Positions 51,622 through 61,319 of a stretch of 64,000 nt of DNA are shown here, in pieces; position 1 is the first letter of the stretch; each line of letters begins with the position of its first letter. Both the position numbers and the translations under genes were made by a program. Origin of the DNA: Halomonas sp. McH1-25 (lineage in GTDB: Bacteria > Pseudomonadota > Gammaproteobacteria > Pseudomonadales > Halomonadaceae); NCBI RefSeq assembly GCF_022348165.1, contig NZ_JAKRFI010000002.1:310001-374000 (forward strand), written 5' to 3'. The notes under the pieces are model-generated. The model saw only the letters and a program-made list of their open reading frames with translations, was not told the origin of the DNA and did no database searches.

Positions 51622-52155
51622 GTGACCAAGATGGCCCCCGAACTGCCTATCGAAGTGGACTCGGAAACCGGCGTATGGACCACCGACGCGTTGCCGATGC
51701 TCTATGTGCCGCGCCACTTCTTCATCAACAATCACGTCGCCGTGGAAGAGGCGCTGGGTGCCGAAAAGTACGCCGAGATCCTTTATGCCGCAGGTTACAA
51801 AAGCGCCTGGCACTGGTGCGAGAAAGAAGCCGAACTGCACGGCCTGAGTGGCGTGGAGGTGTTCGAGCACTACATGACGCGCCTGTCACAGCGTGGCTGG
51901 GGCCGGTTCATCACCGAACAGATCGACCTGGAGGCGGGAACGGCGCAGGTGCGCCTGGAGCACAGCGCCTTCGTCTATCAACTGGGTAAAGTCGACAGGA
52001 AGGTAGAGTACATGTTCACCGGCTGGTTCGCGGGCGCCATGGACCAGATCCTCAGTGCGCGGGGTAGCGAATTGCGCACCGTCGCCGAGCAGGTCCAGAG
52101 CGCCGCCGAAGAAGGCCACGATCATGGCCTGTTTGTTGTCACGCCCGCGAACTGA
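51622..52155 (+). CDS. DUF5943 / 4-vinyl-reductase-like protein of the betaine cluster
   Basis: A 177-residue protein corresponding in position to the conserved gene between the dipeptidase and dgcA in Pseudomonas. The segment HEHYMTRLSQRGWG-like (FEHYMTRLSQRGWGRF) and the C-terminal TGWFAGAMDQILSARGSE resemble the 4-vinyl-reductase (V4R)/DUF5943 small-molecule-binding fold. No catalytic residues can be pointed to. A role in sensing or assembly in dimethylglycine catabolism is inference from the conserved neighbourhood. Confidence 0.75.
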   Translation: MTKMAPELPIEVDSETGVWTTDALPMLYVPRHFFINNHVAVEEALGAEKYAEILYAAGYKSAWHWCEKEAELHGLSGVEVFEHYMTRLSQRGWGRFITEQIDLEAGTAQVRLEHSAFVYQLGKVDRKVEYMFTGWFAGAMDQILSARGSELRTVAEQVQSAAEEGHDHGLFVVTPAN

Positions 52156-52166
52156 GGACTGTCGAG

Positions 52167-54239
52167 ATGGCTTTCGAGGCATTGTTTCAGCCGATCCAGA
52201 TCGGCAACCAGACCATCCGCAACCGCGTGGTCAGCACCGCACACGCCGAGGTCTATGCCACCGATGGCGGCATGACCACCGAGCGCTACGTCAAGTATTA
52301 CGAGGAGAAGGCCAAGGGCGGCTGCGGTCTGTGCATCTGCGGCGGCTCGTCGATCGTTTCCATCGATAGCCCGCAGGCCTGGTGGAGTTCGGTCAACCTG
52401 TCGACCGATCGCATCATTCCGCATTTCCAGAATCTTGCCGATGCGGTACACAAGCACGGCGGCAAGATCATGATCCAGATCACCCATATGGGTCGCCGTT
52501 CACGCTGGGATGGCTTCAACTGGTCGACCCTGGTGTCGCCGTCGGGCATCCGCGAGCCGGTACACCGCTCGACCTGCAAGACCATCGAGGAAGAGGACAT
52601 CTGGCGCATCGTTGGCGACTTTGCCCAGGCAGCGCGACGCGCCAAGGAAGGCGGGCTGGATGGCGTCGAGCTGTCCGCCGTGCACCAGCACCTGATCGAC
52701 CAGTTCTGGAGCCCGCGCGTCAACAAGCGGACCGACGAATGGGGCGGCAGCTTCGAGAACCGCATGCGTTTCGGCATGGAAGTACTCAAGGCGGTGCGCG
52801 CCGAGGTTGGCGACGACTTCGTGGTCGGCATGCGCATCACCGGCGATGAATTCCATCCCGATGGCCTGACCCACGACGACATGAAGCAGATTGCCGCCTA
52901 CTACGATGCGACCGGGATGGTCGATTTCTTCGGCGTGGTCGGCTCGGGCTGCGATACGCACAATACGCTGGCCAACGTGATTCCCAACATGGCCTATCCG
53001 CCGGAGCCCTTCCTGCACCTGGCGGCGGGAATCAAGGAAGTGGTCAGCGTACCGGTGATCCATGCCCAGAACATCAAGGATCCCAACCAGGCGCAACGCA
53101 TTCTCGAGGGTGGCTACGTCGATCTGGTGGGCATGACCCGCGCGCATATCGCCGATCCGCACTTCATTGCCAAGATCAAGATGGATCAGGTCGACCAGAT
53201 CAAGCAGTGCGTGGGGGCCAACTACTGCATCGACCGTCAGTACCAAGGGCTCGACGTGCTGTGCATCCAGAACGCAGCGACCTCGCGCGAGTACATGGGT
53301 GTACCGCACATCATCGAGAAGAGCGAAGGGCCCAAGCGCAAGGTGATCGTGGTCGGTGGCGGCCCCGGCGGGATGGAGGCGGCGCGCGTCAGCGCCGAAC
53401 GCGGCCACGACGTCACCCTGTTCGAAGCGGCCGAGCAGCTCGGTGGCCAGATCACTCTGGCCTCGAAGGCACCGCAGCGTGACCAGATTGCCGGGATTAC
53501 CCGCTGGTATCAGCTGGAGCTGGCACGTCTCGGTGTCGATCAGCGGCTGGGCACCCGTGCCGACGACGCGACGATCGCCGACCTGCGCCCGGATATCGTG
53601 ATCCTGGCGACCGGCGGCCAGCCGTTCCTGTCGCAGGTGCCCGAATGGGGGTATGCCGAATCGCGCGAGGAGAGCCTGGTGGTCAGCACCTGGGACATCC
53701 TCAGTGGCGCCGTGGAGCCGGGCAAGAACGTGCTGATCTACGACACCATCTGCGAGTTCGCCGGTGTGTCGGCGGCCGATTACCTGGCCGACAAGGGCGC
53801 CAAGGTCGAAATCGTCACCGACGACATCAAGCCCGGCGCGGCGGTGGGTGGCACCACGTTCCCGACCTATTACCGCAGCCTCTATGAGAAGGAGGTGATC
53901 ATGACCTCCGATCTGGCGCTGCACAAGGTGTATCGCGAGGGCGGCTCGCTGGTGGCAGTGCTGGAGAACGAGTACACCGGTGCCCAGGAAGAGCGCGTCG
54001 TCGACCAGATCGTCGTCGAGAATGGCGTGCGCCCCGACGAGGCGTTGTATTACGCCCTCAAGGGGCAGTCGCGCAACAAGGGGCAGATCGATATCGAAGC
54101 GCTCTACGCGATCGAGCCGCAGCCATGCCTGTCCGAGAGCGGCGAAGGCTTCCTGCTGTTCCGGCTGGGCGACTGCACGGCGCCACGCAATACCCATGCA
54201 GCGATCTATGACGCCCTGCGGTTATGCAAAGACTTCTGA
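52167..54239 (+). CDS. dgcA: Dimethylglycine demethylase subunit DgcA (TMADH-like flavoprotein)
   Basis: A 690-residue flavoprotein with an N-terminal old-yellow-enzyme barrel for FMN (LFQPIQIGNQTIRNRVVSTAH, HMGRRSRWDG), then a C-terminal Rossmann pair (VIVVGGGPGGMEAARV near residue 395). It demethylates dimethylglycine to sarcosine with DgcB and the ETF. The 4Fe-4S motif of trimethylamine dehydrogenase is incomplete: Cys348, Ala351, Cys354, Cys366, with the second Cys replaced by Ala. It starts 11 bp after the DUF5943-like gene. Confidence 0.93.
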   Translation: MAFEALFQPIQIGNQTIRNRVVSTAHAEVYATDGGMTTERYVKYYEEKAKGGCGLCICGGSSIVSIDSPQAWWSSVNLSTDRIIPHFQNLADAVHKHGGKIMIQITHMGRRSRWDGFNWSTLVSPSGIREPVHRSTCKTIEEEDIWRIVGDFAQAARRAKEGGLDGVELSAVHQHLIDQFWSPRVNKRTDEWGGSFENRMRFGMEVLKAVRAEVGDDFVVGMRITGDEFHPDGLTHDDMKQIAAYYDATGMVDFFGVVGSGCDTHNTLANVIPNMAYPPEPFLHLAAGIKEVVSVPVIHAQNIKDPNQAQRILEGGYVDLVGMTRAHIADPHFIAKIKMDQVDQIKQCVGANYCIDRQYQGLDVLCIQNAATSREYMGVPHIIEKSEGPKRKVIVVGGGPGGMEAARVSAERGHDVTLFEAAEQLGGQITLASKAPQRDQIAGITRWYQLELARLGVDQRLGTRADDATIADLRPDIVILATGGQPFLSQVPEWGYAESREESLVVSTWDILSGAVEPGKNVLIYDTICEFAGVSAADYLADKGAKVEIVTDDIKPGAAVGGTTFPTYYRSLYEKEVIMTSDLALHKVYREGGSLVAVLENEYTGAQEERVVDQIVVENGVRPDEALYYALKGQSRNKGQIDIEALYAIEPQPCLSESGEGFLLFRLGDCTAPRNTHAAIYDALRLCKDF

Positions 54240-54271
54240 CTGAGCGATAGCTGCACGATGAGGGCGCCGGG

Positions 54272-54368
54272 GGCAGGTCGCAGCGAGGGTCATTTGCCAT
54301 GGATGGCAAATGTAGCGCCCAGGGATGGGTTCACAGCGCCCTCGCAGAGGCCTGCCACCGGGACAGCC
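54272..54368 (+). repeat. Structured interspersed repeat, copy 3
   Basis: It lies between dgcA and dgcB. Outer helix GGCAGG (54272-54277)/CCTGCC (54351-54356), second helix GCGAGGG (54283-54289)/CCCTCGC (54339-54345), inner hairpin CATTTGCCAT (54291-54300)/ATGGCAAATG (54303-54312). Three of these pairs differ from copies 1 and 2 on both strands. Confidence 0.85.
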
Positions 54369-54412
54369 CCGATGCCAAAGCCAACGGTTGCTCCTGAGAC
54401 GAGGTGAGCATC

Positions 54413-56407
54413 ATGCTCGATACCCTCCTGCCAATACTCTTCTTTTCCGCCCTAGCACTGGCGGCGATCGGCGCCGTGCGCCGTGTTCGCCTGTGGCGCC
54501 AGGGGCGGCCCTCGCCGGTCCCGCTCATGCAGGGCCTGGCCGCGATGCCACGGCGCTATCTGGTCGATCTGCACCATGTCGTCGCGCGTGACAAGGCGAT
54601 GTCCAACACTCACGTCGCCACGGCCGGCGGCTTTGTGCTGGCCGCCCTACTGGCCATCGTCGTGCATGGCTTCGGACTGGAAAGCACGATTCTGGCCTGG
54701 GCGCTGCTGGCCGCCACGACCTGCATGTTCGTCGGGAGTCTGTTCGTCGCCAAACGCCGCCGCAATCCCCCGCCGCGGCTGTCGAAAGGCCCCTGGATGC
54801 GTCTGCCCAAGAGCCTGATCGCCTTTTCGCTGGGCGTGTTCCTGGTCACGCTGCCGACGGCCGGCATACTGCCGGAAGACGCCGGTTCGTGGGTTCTGGC
54901 TGTAGTGCTGGCCGCTGTGGTGGCCTGGGGCCTGGCCGAGCTGTTCTTCGGCATGACCTGGGGCGGGCCGATGAAGCACGCCTTCGCCGGTGCCCTGCAC
55001 CTGGCCTTTCATCGTCGTCCCGAGCGTTTTTCGGACAAGCAGGGCGGCGAGGGACGTTCCACCGGGCTCAAGGCACTGCGTCTGGAAGACACCTCGGCAA
55101 AGCTGGGCGTCGAGAAGCCCGCCGACTTCACCTGGAACCAGCTGCTCGGCTTCGACGCCTGTGTGCAGTGTGGCCGCTGCGAGGCGGCGTGCCCAGCGTT
55201 CGCTGCCGGGCAGCCACTCAACCCCAAGAAACTGATTCAGGACATGGTCGTCGGCATGGCCGGTGGCAGCGATGCCCACTACGCGGGCTCTCCCTACCCA
55301 GGCAAGCCGGTAGGCGAGCACGCCGGCGAGCCGCACGGGCCGATCGTGGCGCGACAGGGGACGGCGCTGGTCGACGCCGAGACGCTGTGGTCGTGCACGA
55401 CGTGCCGCGCCTGCGTCGAAGAGTGCCCGATGATGATCGAGCATGTCGATGCCATCGTGGACATGCGCCGGTTCCTGACGCTCGAGCACGGCAATACCCC
55501 CAACAAGGGCGCCGAGGTGCTCGACAACCTGATCGCGACCGACAACCCCGGCGGCTTCGATCCCGGCTCGCGCATGCACTGGGCGGCGGATCTCAACCTG
55601 CCGCTCATGGCCGACAAGCAAGAAGCCGAGGTACTGCTGTGGCTGGGTGACGGCGTCTTCGACATGCGCAACCAGAGAACGCTGCGCGCGCTGGTATCGG
55701 TATTGCGTGCCGCCCAGGTCGACTTCGCCGTGCTTGGCAACGAGGAGCGCGATAGCGGTGACGTGGCGCGTCGCCTGGGCGACGAGGCGACCTTCCAGTC
55801 GCTGGCCAAGCGCAACATCGTGACGCTGGAGCAGTACCGCTTTGCGCACATCGTCACCTGTGATCCACACAGTTTCCATGTGCTCAAGAATGAGTATGGC
55901 GAGCTGGGCGGACATTATGAAGTGTTCCACCACAGCACCTATCTCAATCGCCTGCTCGAGAACGGCAAGCTGTCACTGAAAGCCTGGAAGGGCGGCACCG
56001 TGACCTATCACGACCCGTGCTACCTGGGCCGCTACAACGGCGAATACGAAGCGCCGCGCTCGGTGCTCAAGGCGCTCGGTATCGAGGTCGAGGAAATGGC
56101 TCGCTCGGGTTATCGCTCGCGCTGTTGCGGCGGCGGCGGCGGCGCACCCATCACTGATATTCCCGGCAAGCAGCGCATTCCCGATATGCGCATGAACGAC
56201 GTGCGCGAGACCGGCGCCGAACTGGTTGCCGTGGGCTGCCCGCAATGCACGGCGATGCTCGAAGGCGTAGTGGAGCCCAGAGCCGAAATCAAGGATATCG
56301 CCGAGCTGGTCGCCGATGCATTGGTTGTCGAGGTGTCGACGGAGAAGGCGTCTCGGGACGATACGGCTGGGCGGACACGCCGCACTGCGGAGGAGGTGAC
56401 GCTATGA
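54413..56407 (+). CDS. dgcB: Dimethylglycine demethylase subunit DgcB (membrane Fe-S protein)
   Basis: A 664-residue protein with N-terminal transmembrane helices (about residues 5-25, 70-110 and 140-180), two ferredoxin-type cluster motifs (CVQCGRCEAACPAF and CTTCRACVEECPMM) and C-terminal CCG-type domains (DPCYLGRYNGEYEAPR ... SRCCGGGGGAP and GCPQCT). This is the architecture of heterodisulfide-reductase-like electron carriers, and it would pass electrons from DgcA/ETF to the membrane quinone pool. ATG 54413 follows GAGGTGA. The structured repeat (copy 3) separates it from dgcA, and its stop overlaps etfA. Confidence 0.92.
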   Translation: MLDTLLPILFFSALALAAIGAVRRVRLWRQGRPSPVPLMQGLAAMPRRYLVDLHHVVARDKAMSNTHVATAGGFVLAALLAIVVHGFGLESTILAWALLAATTCMFVGSLFVAKRRRNPPPRLSKGPWMRLPKSLIAFSLGVFLVTLPTAGILPEDAGSWVLAVVLAAVVAWGLAELFFGMTWGGPMKHAFAGALHLAFHRRPERFSDKQGGEGRSTGLKALRLEDTSAKLGVEKPADFTWNQLLGFDACVQCGRCEAACPAFAAGQPLNPKKLIQDMVVGMAGGSDAHYAGSPYPGKPVGEHAGEPHGPIVARQGTALVDAETLWSCTTCRACVEECPMMIEHVDAIVDMRRFLTLEHGNTPNKGAEVLDNLIATDNPGGFDPGSRMHWAADLNLPLMADKQEAEVLLWLGDGVFDMRNQRTLRALVSVLRAAQVDFAVLGNEERDSGDVARRLGDEATFQSLAKRNIVTLEQYRFAHIVTCDPHSFHVLKNEYGELGGHYEVFHHSTYLNRLLENGKLSLKAWKGGTVTYHDPCYLGRYNGEYEAPRSVLKALGIEVEEMARSGYRSRCCGGGGGAPITDIPGKQRIPDMRMNDVRETGAELVAVGCPQCTAMLEGVVEPRAEIKDIAELVADALVVEVSTEKASRDDTAGRTRRTAEEVTL

Positions 56408-57687
56408 GCGATATCATTCGCCGCGATCCGCGCAAGGAATGGATCGCACGCAATCGCCTGCATCCCGAGCATCTCGAGGTGCTCGCGGAACTGGGCGGCG
56501 GCGCTTCGCCCAGCGAATGGATGGGGCCCAACGGACTGACACGCCGCAATCCGCATGCCGTGGGTTTCATCGGCCCCAACGGCATCAAGCGCATCGATCG
56601 CAGTGGCGCGCAACAGGCCGCGAACCAGCCCGGCAGCCGCCAGGCACAGCCCAAGGACACGCGCCGCCGCGTCGAGATCGAGACACCGGCGTTTATGGTC
56701 GCCGTGGTACCCGACCTACCGGGGGGGCGGTTGTCGTCGCATGACCGTGACTTGCTGGGGCTGGCACGCCAACTGGCCGATGCCGACGCTGAGCGGCCCG
56801 GCGCGGTGCTGGCGGTCATATTCGGAGAGCACAAGGAAAGCGTTTTCGGCGAGGCCGGTGTCGACCGCTTGCTGCATATGGATGGCGAGGAGTTCTCGGG
56901 CTACCTGCCGGAAGTGCGCATTGCCGCGCTACAGAGTGTCGAACGCGAGCTGGCGCCGCGCTATTGGCTGCTGCCCGATTCCCCGCTCGGCGGGGCCGAA
57001 CTGGGCCGGCGGCTGGCCGTGCGGCTGGGCGAACGTCCGGCGACCCAGGTCTGGCAGGTCGAGGCAGATGCCGATAGCGACACCGGATGGCGCTGTACGG
57101 CGCGCGGTGCCGCAGGCACGAGCGACATTACACGCGCCATGCCTCGCGTGGCTCTGGCGCTGGCGGAGTGTGCCGAACCGGTCAGCGAGACGCGCCATGC
57201 CGCCCAGCCGGTCGAGCTGACCCAGGCGCTGCCCGAGGTGCTCGGTCGTATCGAGGACATGGGCGAAGTCGCCGTCGATCCGGCCAGTGTGGCGCTGGCC
57301 GAGGCGGAATTCATCCTGTCAGCCGGCAATGGCGTCAAGGATTGGGATGGCTATCATCACGCCGCCCAAGTACTCGGCGCGACCGAGGGCGCGTCGCGGG
57401 TGGCGGTCGATGACGGCTTCATGCCGCGGGATCGCCAGGTCGGCGCCACCGGCACTTGGGTTTCCGCGCGAGTCTACGTGGCGGTGGGCATCTCCGGCGC
57501 CATACAGCATCTTCAGGGTATCCAGAGCTGTGACAAGGTCGTGGCCATCAACCTCAATGAAGGCTGTGACATGGTCAAGCGCGCCGATCTCGCCGTAATT
57601 GGCGATGCCGGTGAAATTCTTGCCGCCCTAGTGGCACGCATCGAGCGTTATCGAGAACAACAGCAGGAGAATCGCGATGCCGCATAA
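56404..57687 (+). CDS. etfA: Electron transfer flavoprotein alpha-like subunit of the dgc system
   Basis: A 427-residue ETF-alpha. The C-terminal FAD-binding domain carries VGATGTWVSARVYVAVGISG, HLQGIQSCDKVVAIN and ADLAVIGDAGEI, the family's FAD motifs. An N-terminal extension of about 120 residues beyond ordinary EtfA is present. The ATG at 56404 overlaps the dgcB stop. Its tight linkage marks it as the dedicated acceptor of DgcA electrons rather than the housekeeping ETF. Confidence 0.9.
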   Translation: MSDIIRRDPRKEWIARNRLHPEHLEVLAELGGGASPSEWMGPNGLTRRNPHAVGFIGPNGIKRIDRSGAQQAANQPGSRQAQPKDTRRRVEIETPAFMVAVVPDLPGGRLSSHDRDLLGLARQLADADAERPGAVLAVIFGEHKESVFGEAGVDRLLHMDGEEFSGYLPEVRIAALQSVERELAPRYWLLPDSPLGGAELGRRLAVRLGERPATQVWQVEADADSDTGWRCTARGAAGTSDITRAMPRVALALAECAEPVSETRHAAQPVELTQALPEVLGRIEDMGEVAVDPASVALAEAEFILSAGNGVKDWDGYHHAAQVLGATEGASRVAVDDGFMPRDRQVGATGTWVSARVYVAVGISGAIQHLQGIQSCDKVVAINLNEGCDMVKRADLAVIGDAGEILAALVARIERYREQQQENRDAA

Positions 57688-58486
57688 CGCCAAGTCATCG
57701 GACAATGCTGGGCTCAACGTTGCCGTCCTGGTATCGGTGGGGCGCCATCCGTTGACGGCGCGTGCACGGCGCGCCGATCAGGATGCCCGGGCGGTGGAAA
57801 TGGCGCTGACCCTGAGTGGCGCGGCCGTCCGCCTGGTCCACGCCAGCGTCGATGACTCTGACAACGAAGCGGCCCTACGCAGCTATCTCGGCATGGGCAT
57901 TGGCGAGGTGAACCTGATCAAGCAGGCGTCAGGAGCTGATGTCGTTCCGGCCTTGGTCACTTCACTGCGAGACATGGCGCCGCAACTGGTGCTCACGGGT
58001 ACGCGTGCCGAGACGGGGGAAGGCTCGGGTCTGGTGCCGTATCTTCTATCCGAGGCGCTGGGATGGCCGGTGATCAGCGGACTGGCCGCAGTGGAAAGCA
58101 TCGAGCAGGGTGTGGCCACGGTGCTGCAGGCATTGCCGCGAGGCAAACGCCGTCGCTTGCGTGTCCGCTTGCCGGCCATCGCTACGGTGGATAGCAGCGC
58201 ACCGGCCGCGCGCCAAAGCGCGTTCGGTCCGGCACGACGCGGTGAGTTCGATACGTATGCCTGTGCCAGCGTGATGGATGAGTTACAGGCCAAGTGGCAA
58301 GTACAACCGGCACGCAAGCGGCCCAAGCGGCTCAAGATCGTCAAATCCTCCTCGGCCCGTGATCGCTTCAAGGCGGCAGCGGCCAAGGCGGAAAGCGGTG
58401 GCGGACAGCTGCTCAGCGATGTATCCCCGGAGCAGGGGGCCGAAGCGATATTCGCCCTGCTCAAGGAAGAGGGCGTGCTGCGTTGA
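57677..58486 (+). CDS. etfB: Electron transfer flavoprotein beta-like subunit of the dgc system
   Basis: A 269-residue ETF-beta. Conserved blocks are VLVSVGRHPLTARARRAD near the start (AMP-side domain), LTGTRAETGEGSGLVPYLLSEALG and PVISGLAAVES. The C-terminal 80 residues are unusually Lys/Arg-rich. It overlaps etfA by 11 bp and ends the operon before a strong terminator. Confidence 0.9.
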   Translation: MPHNAKSSDNAGLNVAVLVSVGRHPLTARARRADQDARAVEMALTLSGAAVRLVHASVDDSDNEAALRSYLGMGIGEVNLIKQASGADVVPALVTSLRDMAPQLVLTGTRAETGEGSGLVPYLLSEALGWPVISGLAAVESIEQGVATVLQALPRGKRRRLRVRLPAIATVDSSAPAARQSAFGPARRGEFDTYACASVMDELQAKWQVQPARKRPKRLKIVKSSSARDRFKAAAAKAESGGGQLLSDVSPEQGAEAIFALLKEEGVLR

Positions 58487-58521
58487 TGGCGTCGGCCCTG
58501 GCCAAGGAATGAAGGATCATG

Positions 58522-58550
58522 CCCCACTTGGTTACAGGTGGGGTTTTTTT
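58522..58550 (+). terminator. Rho-independent terminator of the dgc operon
   Basis: Stem CCCCACTT / AGGTGGGG (one G-T pair) with a short loop, followed by TTTTTTT. It lies 36 nt past the etfB stop and abuts the convergent EamA gene. Confidence 0.88.
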
Positions 58551-59434
58551 CATTGAATACTGCCTTCACAATGCAGTGCGCTGTTGCTTTCCCTGCGCAA
58601 TCCCAGCCACGCATGGACCAGCAATGCCATGATGATCATGCTACCTCCGAGCATGCTGAATGCCGTGGGCGACTCTCCCAGGAGCCACCAGACCCAGAGC
58701 GTGCCAAGGACGGTCTCGACGAGATAGAACAGCGCCACCTCGGCTGAGGGCAGGTAGCGAGTCGCATTGTTGATGAGCACGGTCGCCAGCGGCATCTGCA
58801 GCAATCCCATGAGGGCCAGTACGCTATAGCTGTGGCCGCTGAGTGCCATGGGATGGGCCATGGGCAATGCGATCGCTGCAGACAGGAACCCACCCCCTGC
58901 AATGACCGGGATGCGGTCTATCGAAGGATAGCGACGCAGCAGGGTCAGGTTGCCCCCAACGGCGGCGGCGGCTGCCAGGGCATAGAGGTTACCCACCAAC
59001 ATACCCCCGGTTTCCGAGCCCACGAATACCAGCGTCATGCCAAACATGCACACGCCGATCACCAGCATGGTGCGCAAGGGTATCTGCTCATGCAGGAACG
59101 CGCGTGAGAACAGGGCAGCAAACAAGGGGGCTGAGCTTAAGATGACGACAACGTTGGCCACGTTGGCGTTCATGACGGCGAGCACGAAAAGACTGGAAAT
59201 CAGGCCGAGCAGCACTGCGCAAGCCAGCGAGGCCTTGGCATTTGTTCGCAGCGTGGCCAGCCTGTTGCCAAAACAACTTGCCAGCCCAAGCGCGCAGAAC
59301 ATGAATAGGCCCCGCCAAAACACAATGTTCCAACCCTCCGTGCCGGCGAGGCGTATCAACAGGCTGTCGAAGCTGAGGAAGACGATCCCGGTAAAGACCA
59401 TGGCGAGGCCACGCCGATAGGAGTTCTGTCGCAT
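58550..59434 (-). CDS. DMT family transporter (EamA domain)
   Basis: A 294-residue membrane protein with ten helices in two EamA repeats (FTGIVFLSFDSLLIRLAG first, LALMGLLQMPLATVLINN second). Drug/metabolite-transporter family exporters act on amino acids or amines. The substrate is unknown. The frame extends to 59464, but the ATG at 59434 gives the better start. It is convergent with the dgc operon; betaine-related export is only a guess from location. Confidence 0.82.
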   Translation of the reverse strand: MRQNSYRRGLAMVFTGIVFLSFDSLLIRLAGTEGWNIVFWRGLFMFCALGLASCFGNRLATLRTNAKASLACAVLLGLISSLFVLAVMNANVANVVVILSSAPLFAALFSRAFLHEQIPLRTMLVIGVCMFGMTLVFVGSETGGMLVGNLYALAAAAAVGGNLTLLRRYPSIDRIPVIAGGGFLSAAIALPMAHPMALSGHSYSVLALMGLLQMPLATVLINNATRYLPSAEVALFYLVETVLGTLWVWWLLGESPTAFSMLGGSMIIMALLVHAWLGLRRESNSALHCEGSIQ

Positions 59435-59468
59435 TGCATTGACTCTTCTTACAGGTCTGTTCAAGACA

Positions 59469-59497
59469 TAAGGGATCGCCTGAGTGGCGATCCCTTA
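59469..59497 (-). terminator. Terminator of the BCCT gene
   Basis: Perfect 12-bp stem TAAGGGATCGCC / GGCGATCCCTTA with a 5-nt loop, just past the BCCT stop on the minus strand, between two co-directional genes. Confidence 0.7.
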
Positions 59498-59533
59498 TTT
59501 AGTTACTACTTACCTTCGAAGTTACGGGAATGT

Positions 59534-61114
59534 TTACAGAGAAGCGGGCTTCGACGTTGTCGCACGTAGCCGGTGTTCCTTGTGAAGCCCCATGTAGAGG
59601 CTGAAGCACATCAACAGCAGCACTAGGGTGAAAGGCAACCCCGTGGCCACTGCACCGGCCTGAAGTGCGCCCAAGGCGGTGCTGCCGCCGCCATACAGCA
59701 GAACGCCGGCAATAGCGCCTTCCAGTGTGGCCCAGAATACGCGCTGACTCTTGGGTGCATCCGTCTTGCCGCCGGCGGTGATGTTATCGATGACCAGCGA
59801 GCCGGAATCCGACGAGGTGATGAAGAACACCAGGACCAGAATGATGGCCAGCGTCGAGGTCAGGCTGGTGAGCGGCAGCTGTTCGAGCATATGGAACATC
59901 GCCAGCGAGACGTCGCCGATGCCATTGGACAGTTCACCGACACCGTTGGCTGCCTGATATAGCGCGGTACCGCCGAAGGTACTCATCCATACCAGGGTGA
60001 CCAGCGTCGGTACCAGCAGTACGGCGATCAAAAACTCGCGCACCGTACGGCCTCGCGATACACGAGCGATGAACATGCCGACGAACGGTGACCAGGAGAT
60101 CCACCATGCCCAGTAGAAGATCGTCCAGCCGTGATACCACGTGTCGTCATCGCGCCCGACCCAATTCGACAGAGGCAACAGGTGGCTTAGGTAGTCCATT
60201 GTAGTGGTGCCAATCCCCGCAATGATCGCCAGGGTGGGGCCGGCTATGACCACGAAGAGCAGTAGCGCTGCGGCGATCACCATGTTGATGTTCGAGAACA
60301 GCTTGACCCCACCATCGATGCCTCGCCACACCGAGACCAGGGCAATGACGGTCACGACAACGATGATGGCCAGTTGCGTGCCGATGGTATTGGGCACATC
60401 GAAAAGATAGGCCAGGCCGCCTGCCGCTTGGGAGGCACCAAAGCCGAGCGAGGTGGCCAGACCGAAGATGGTCGCCAGGACGGCAAGAATATCGACGATA
60501 TGGCCTGCCCAGCCGCGGGTACGCTCGCCGAGCAGAGGGTAGAACGCCGAGCGAAGCGTCAATGGCAATCCCTTGTTATAGGCGAAGAACGCCAGCGACA
60601 GTCCCACCACGGCATAAATGGCCCAAGGGTGCAGTCCCCAGTGGAACATCGTTGCCCCCATGGCCGCGCTGGCGCCTTCCGGCGTACCGGCGGGGATGTT
60701 CAAGGGGGTGCCGTACCAGTCGGTGTAATAGGCGACCGGCTCGGCAACGCTCCAGAACATCAATCCGATGCCCATACCCGCCGCGAACAGCATGGCGAAC
60801 CAGGACATGCGGGAAAATTCCGGCTTGGCATCCTTGCCGCCCAGGCGGATATTCCCTACCGGTAGGCAGATCAATGCGATGCAGAACACCACGAAGATGT
60901 TACCGGCAATCATGAATAGCCAATCGAAGTTTTCGATCGACCAGGTCTTGGCCAGTCCCAATTGAACGCTGGCGGCATCGGGATAGACCAGGGCATAGAC
61001 GATGAACAGCAGGATGGCGACAGCGGAAAGCGGGAAGACGGGGTTATGAAAGTCCAGCCCCATGACTTGCTTGTTGTCCTGGCCAGGAGCCAGGACTGGA
61101 TCTTCATGGTCCAT
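59534..61114 (-). CDS. BCCT family betaine/choline transporter
   Basis: A 526-residue secondary transporter with 12 helices. The BCCT signature AAGMGIGLMFWSVAEPVAYY and the aromatic-box segment WWISWSPFVGMFIARVSRGR are present, along with NYMG-like helix-10 residues. It would import glycine betaine or choline with Na+ or H+ as an osmoprotectant or carbon source. ATG 61114 follows GAGG at 8 nt. Location beside gbcAB/dgcAB makes glycine betaine the most likely substrate. The longer open frame upstream is not supported. Confidence 0.9.
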   Translation of the reverse strand: MDHEDPVLAPGQDNKQVMGLDFHNPVFPLSAVAILLFIVYALVYPDAASVQLGLAKTWSIENFDWLFMIAGNIFVVFCIALICLPVGNIRLGGKDAKPEFSRMSWFAMLFAAGMGIGLMFWSVAEPVAYYTDWYGTPLNIPAGTPEGASAAMGATMFHWGLHPWAIYAVVGLSLAFFAYNKGLPLTLRSAFYPLLGERTRGWAGHIVDILAVLATIFGLATSLGFGASQAAGGLAYLFDVPNTIGTQLAIIVVVTVIALVSVWRGIDGGVKLFSNINMVIAAALLLFVVIAGPTLAIIAGIGTTTMDYLSHLLPLSNWVGRDDDTWYHGWTIFYWAWWISWSPFVGMFIARVSRGRTVREFLIAVLLVPTLVTLVWMSTFGGTALYQAANGVGELSNGIGDVSLAMFHMLEQLPLTSLTSTLAIILVLVFFITSSDSGSLVIDNITAGGKTDAPKSQRVFWATLEGAIAGVLLYGGGSTALGALQAGAVATGLPFTLVLLLMCFSLYMGLHKEHRLRATTSKPASL

Positions 61115-61319
61115 AAGTTGTCCTCTTTGTTGTTGTGCAAGCGACACGCCATTGCGGCAAGTGCAGCTGCATTGCATTCTTGGGTGGGACGGCATGCTGT
61201 GGTTGTTTGAAACCGACATCGACGTAGTTACCGGCGCGCCGCAGCACGCACTGCCGCGAGATTGTCGTTAAACTTCGGCAATGGCAGCCAAACGGCGACA
61301 ATAACAAGAGGATCCGACC

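Noticed and set aside
52500-54197. 565-codon minus-strand frame opposite dgcA
   Set aside because: Antisense shadow; it has no recognisable domain and no ribosome-binding site, while DgcA on the plus strand is clear.
54647-55933. 428-codon minus-strand frame opposite dgcB
   Set aside because: Antisense shadow of the Fe-S protein gene.
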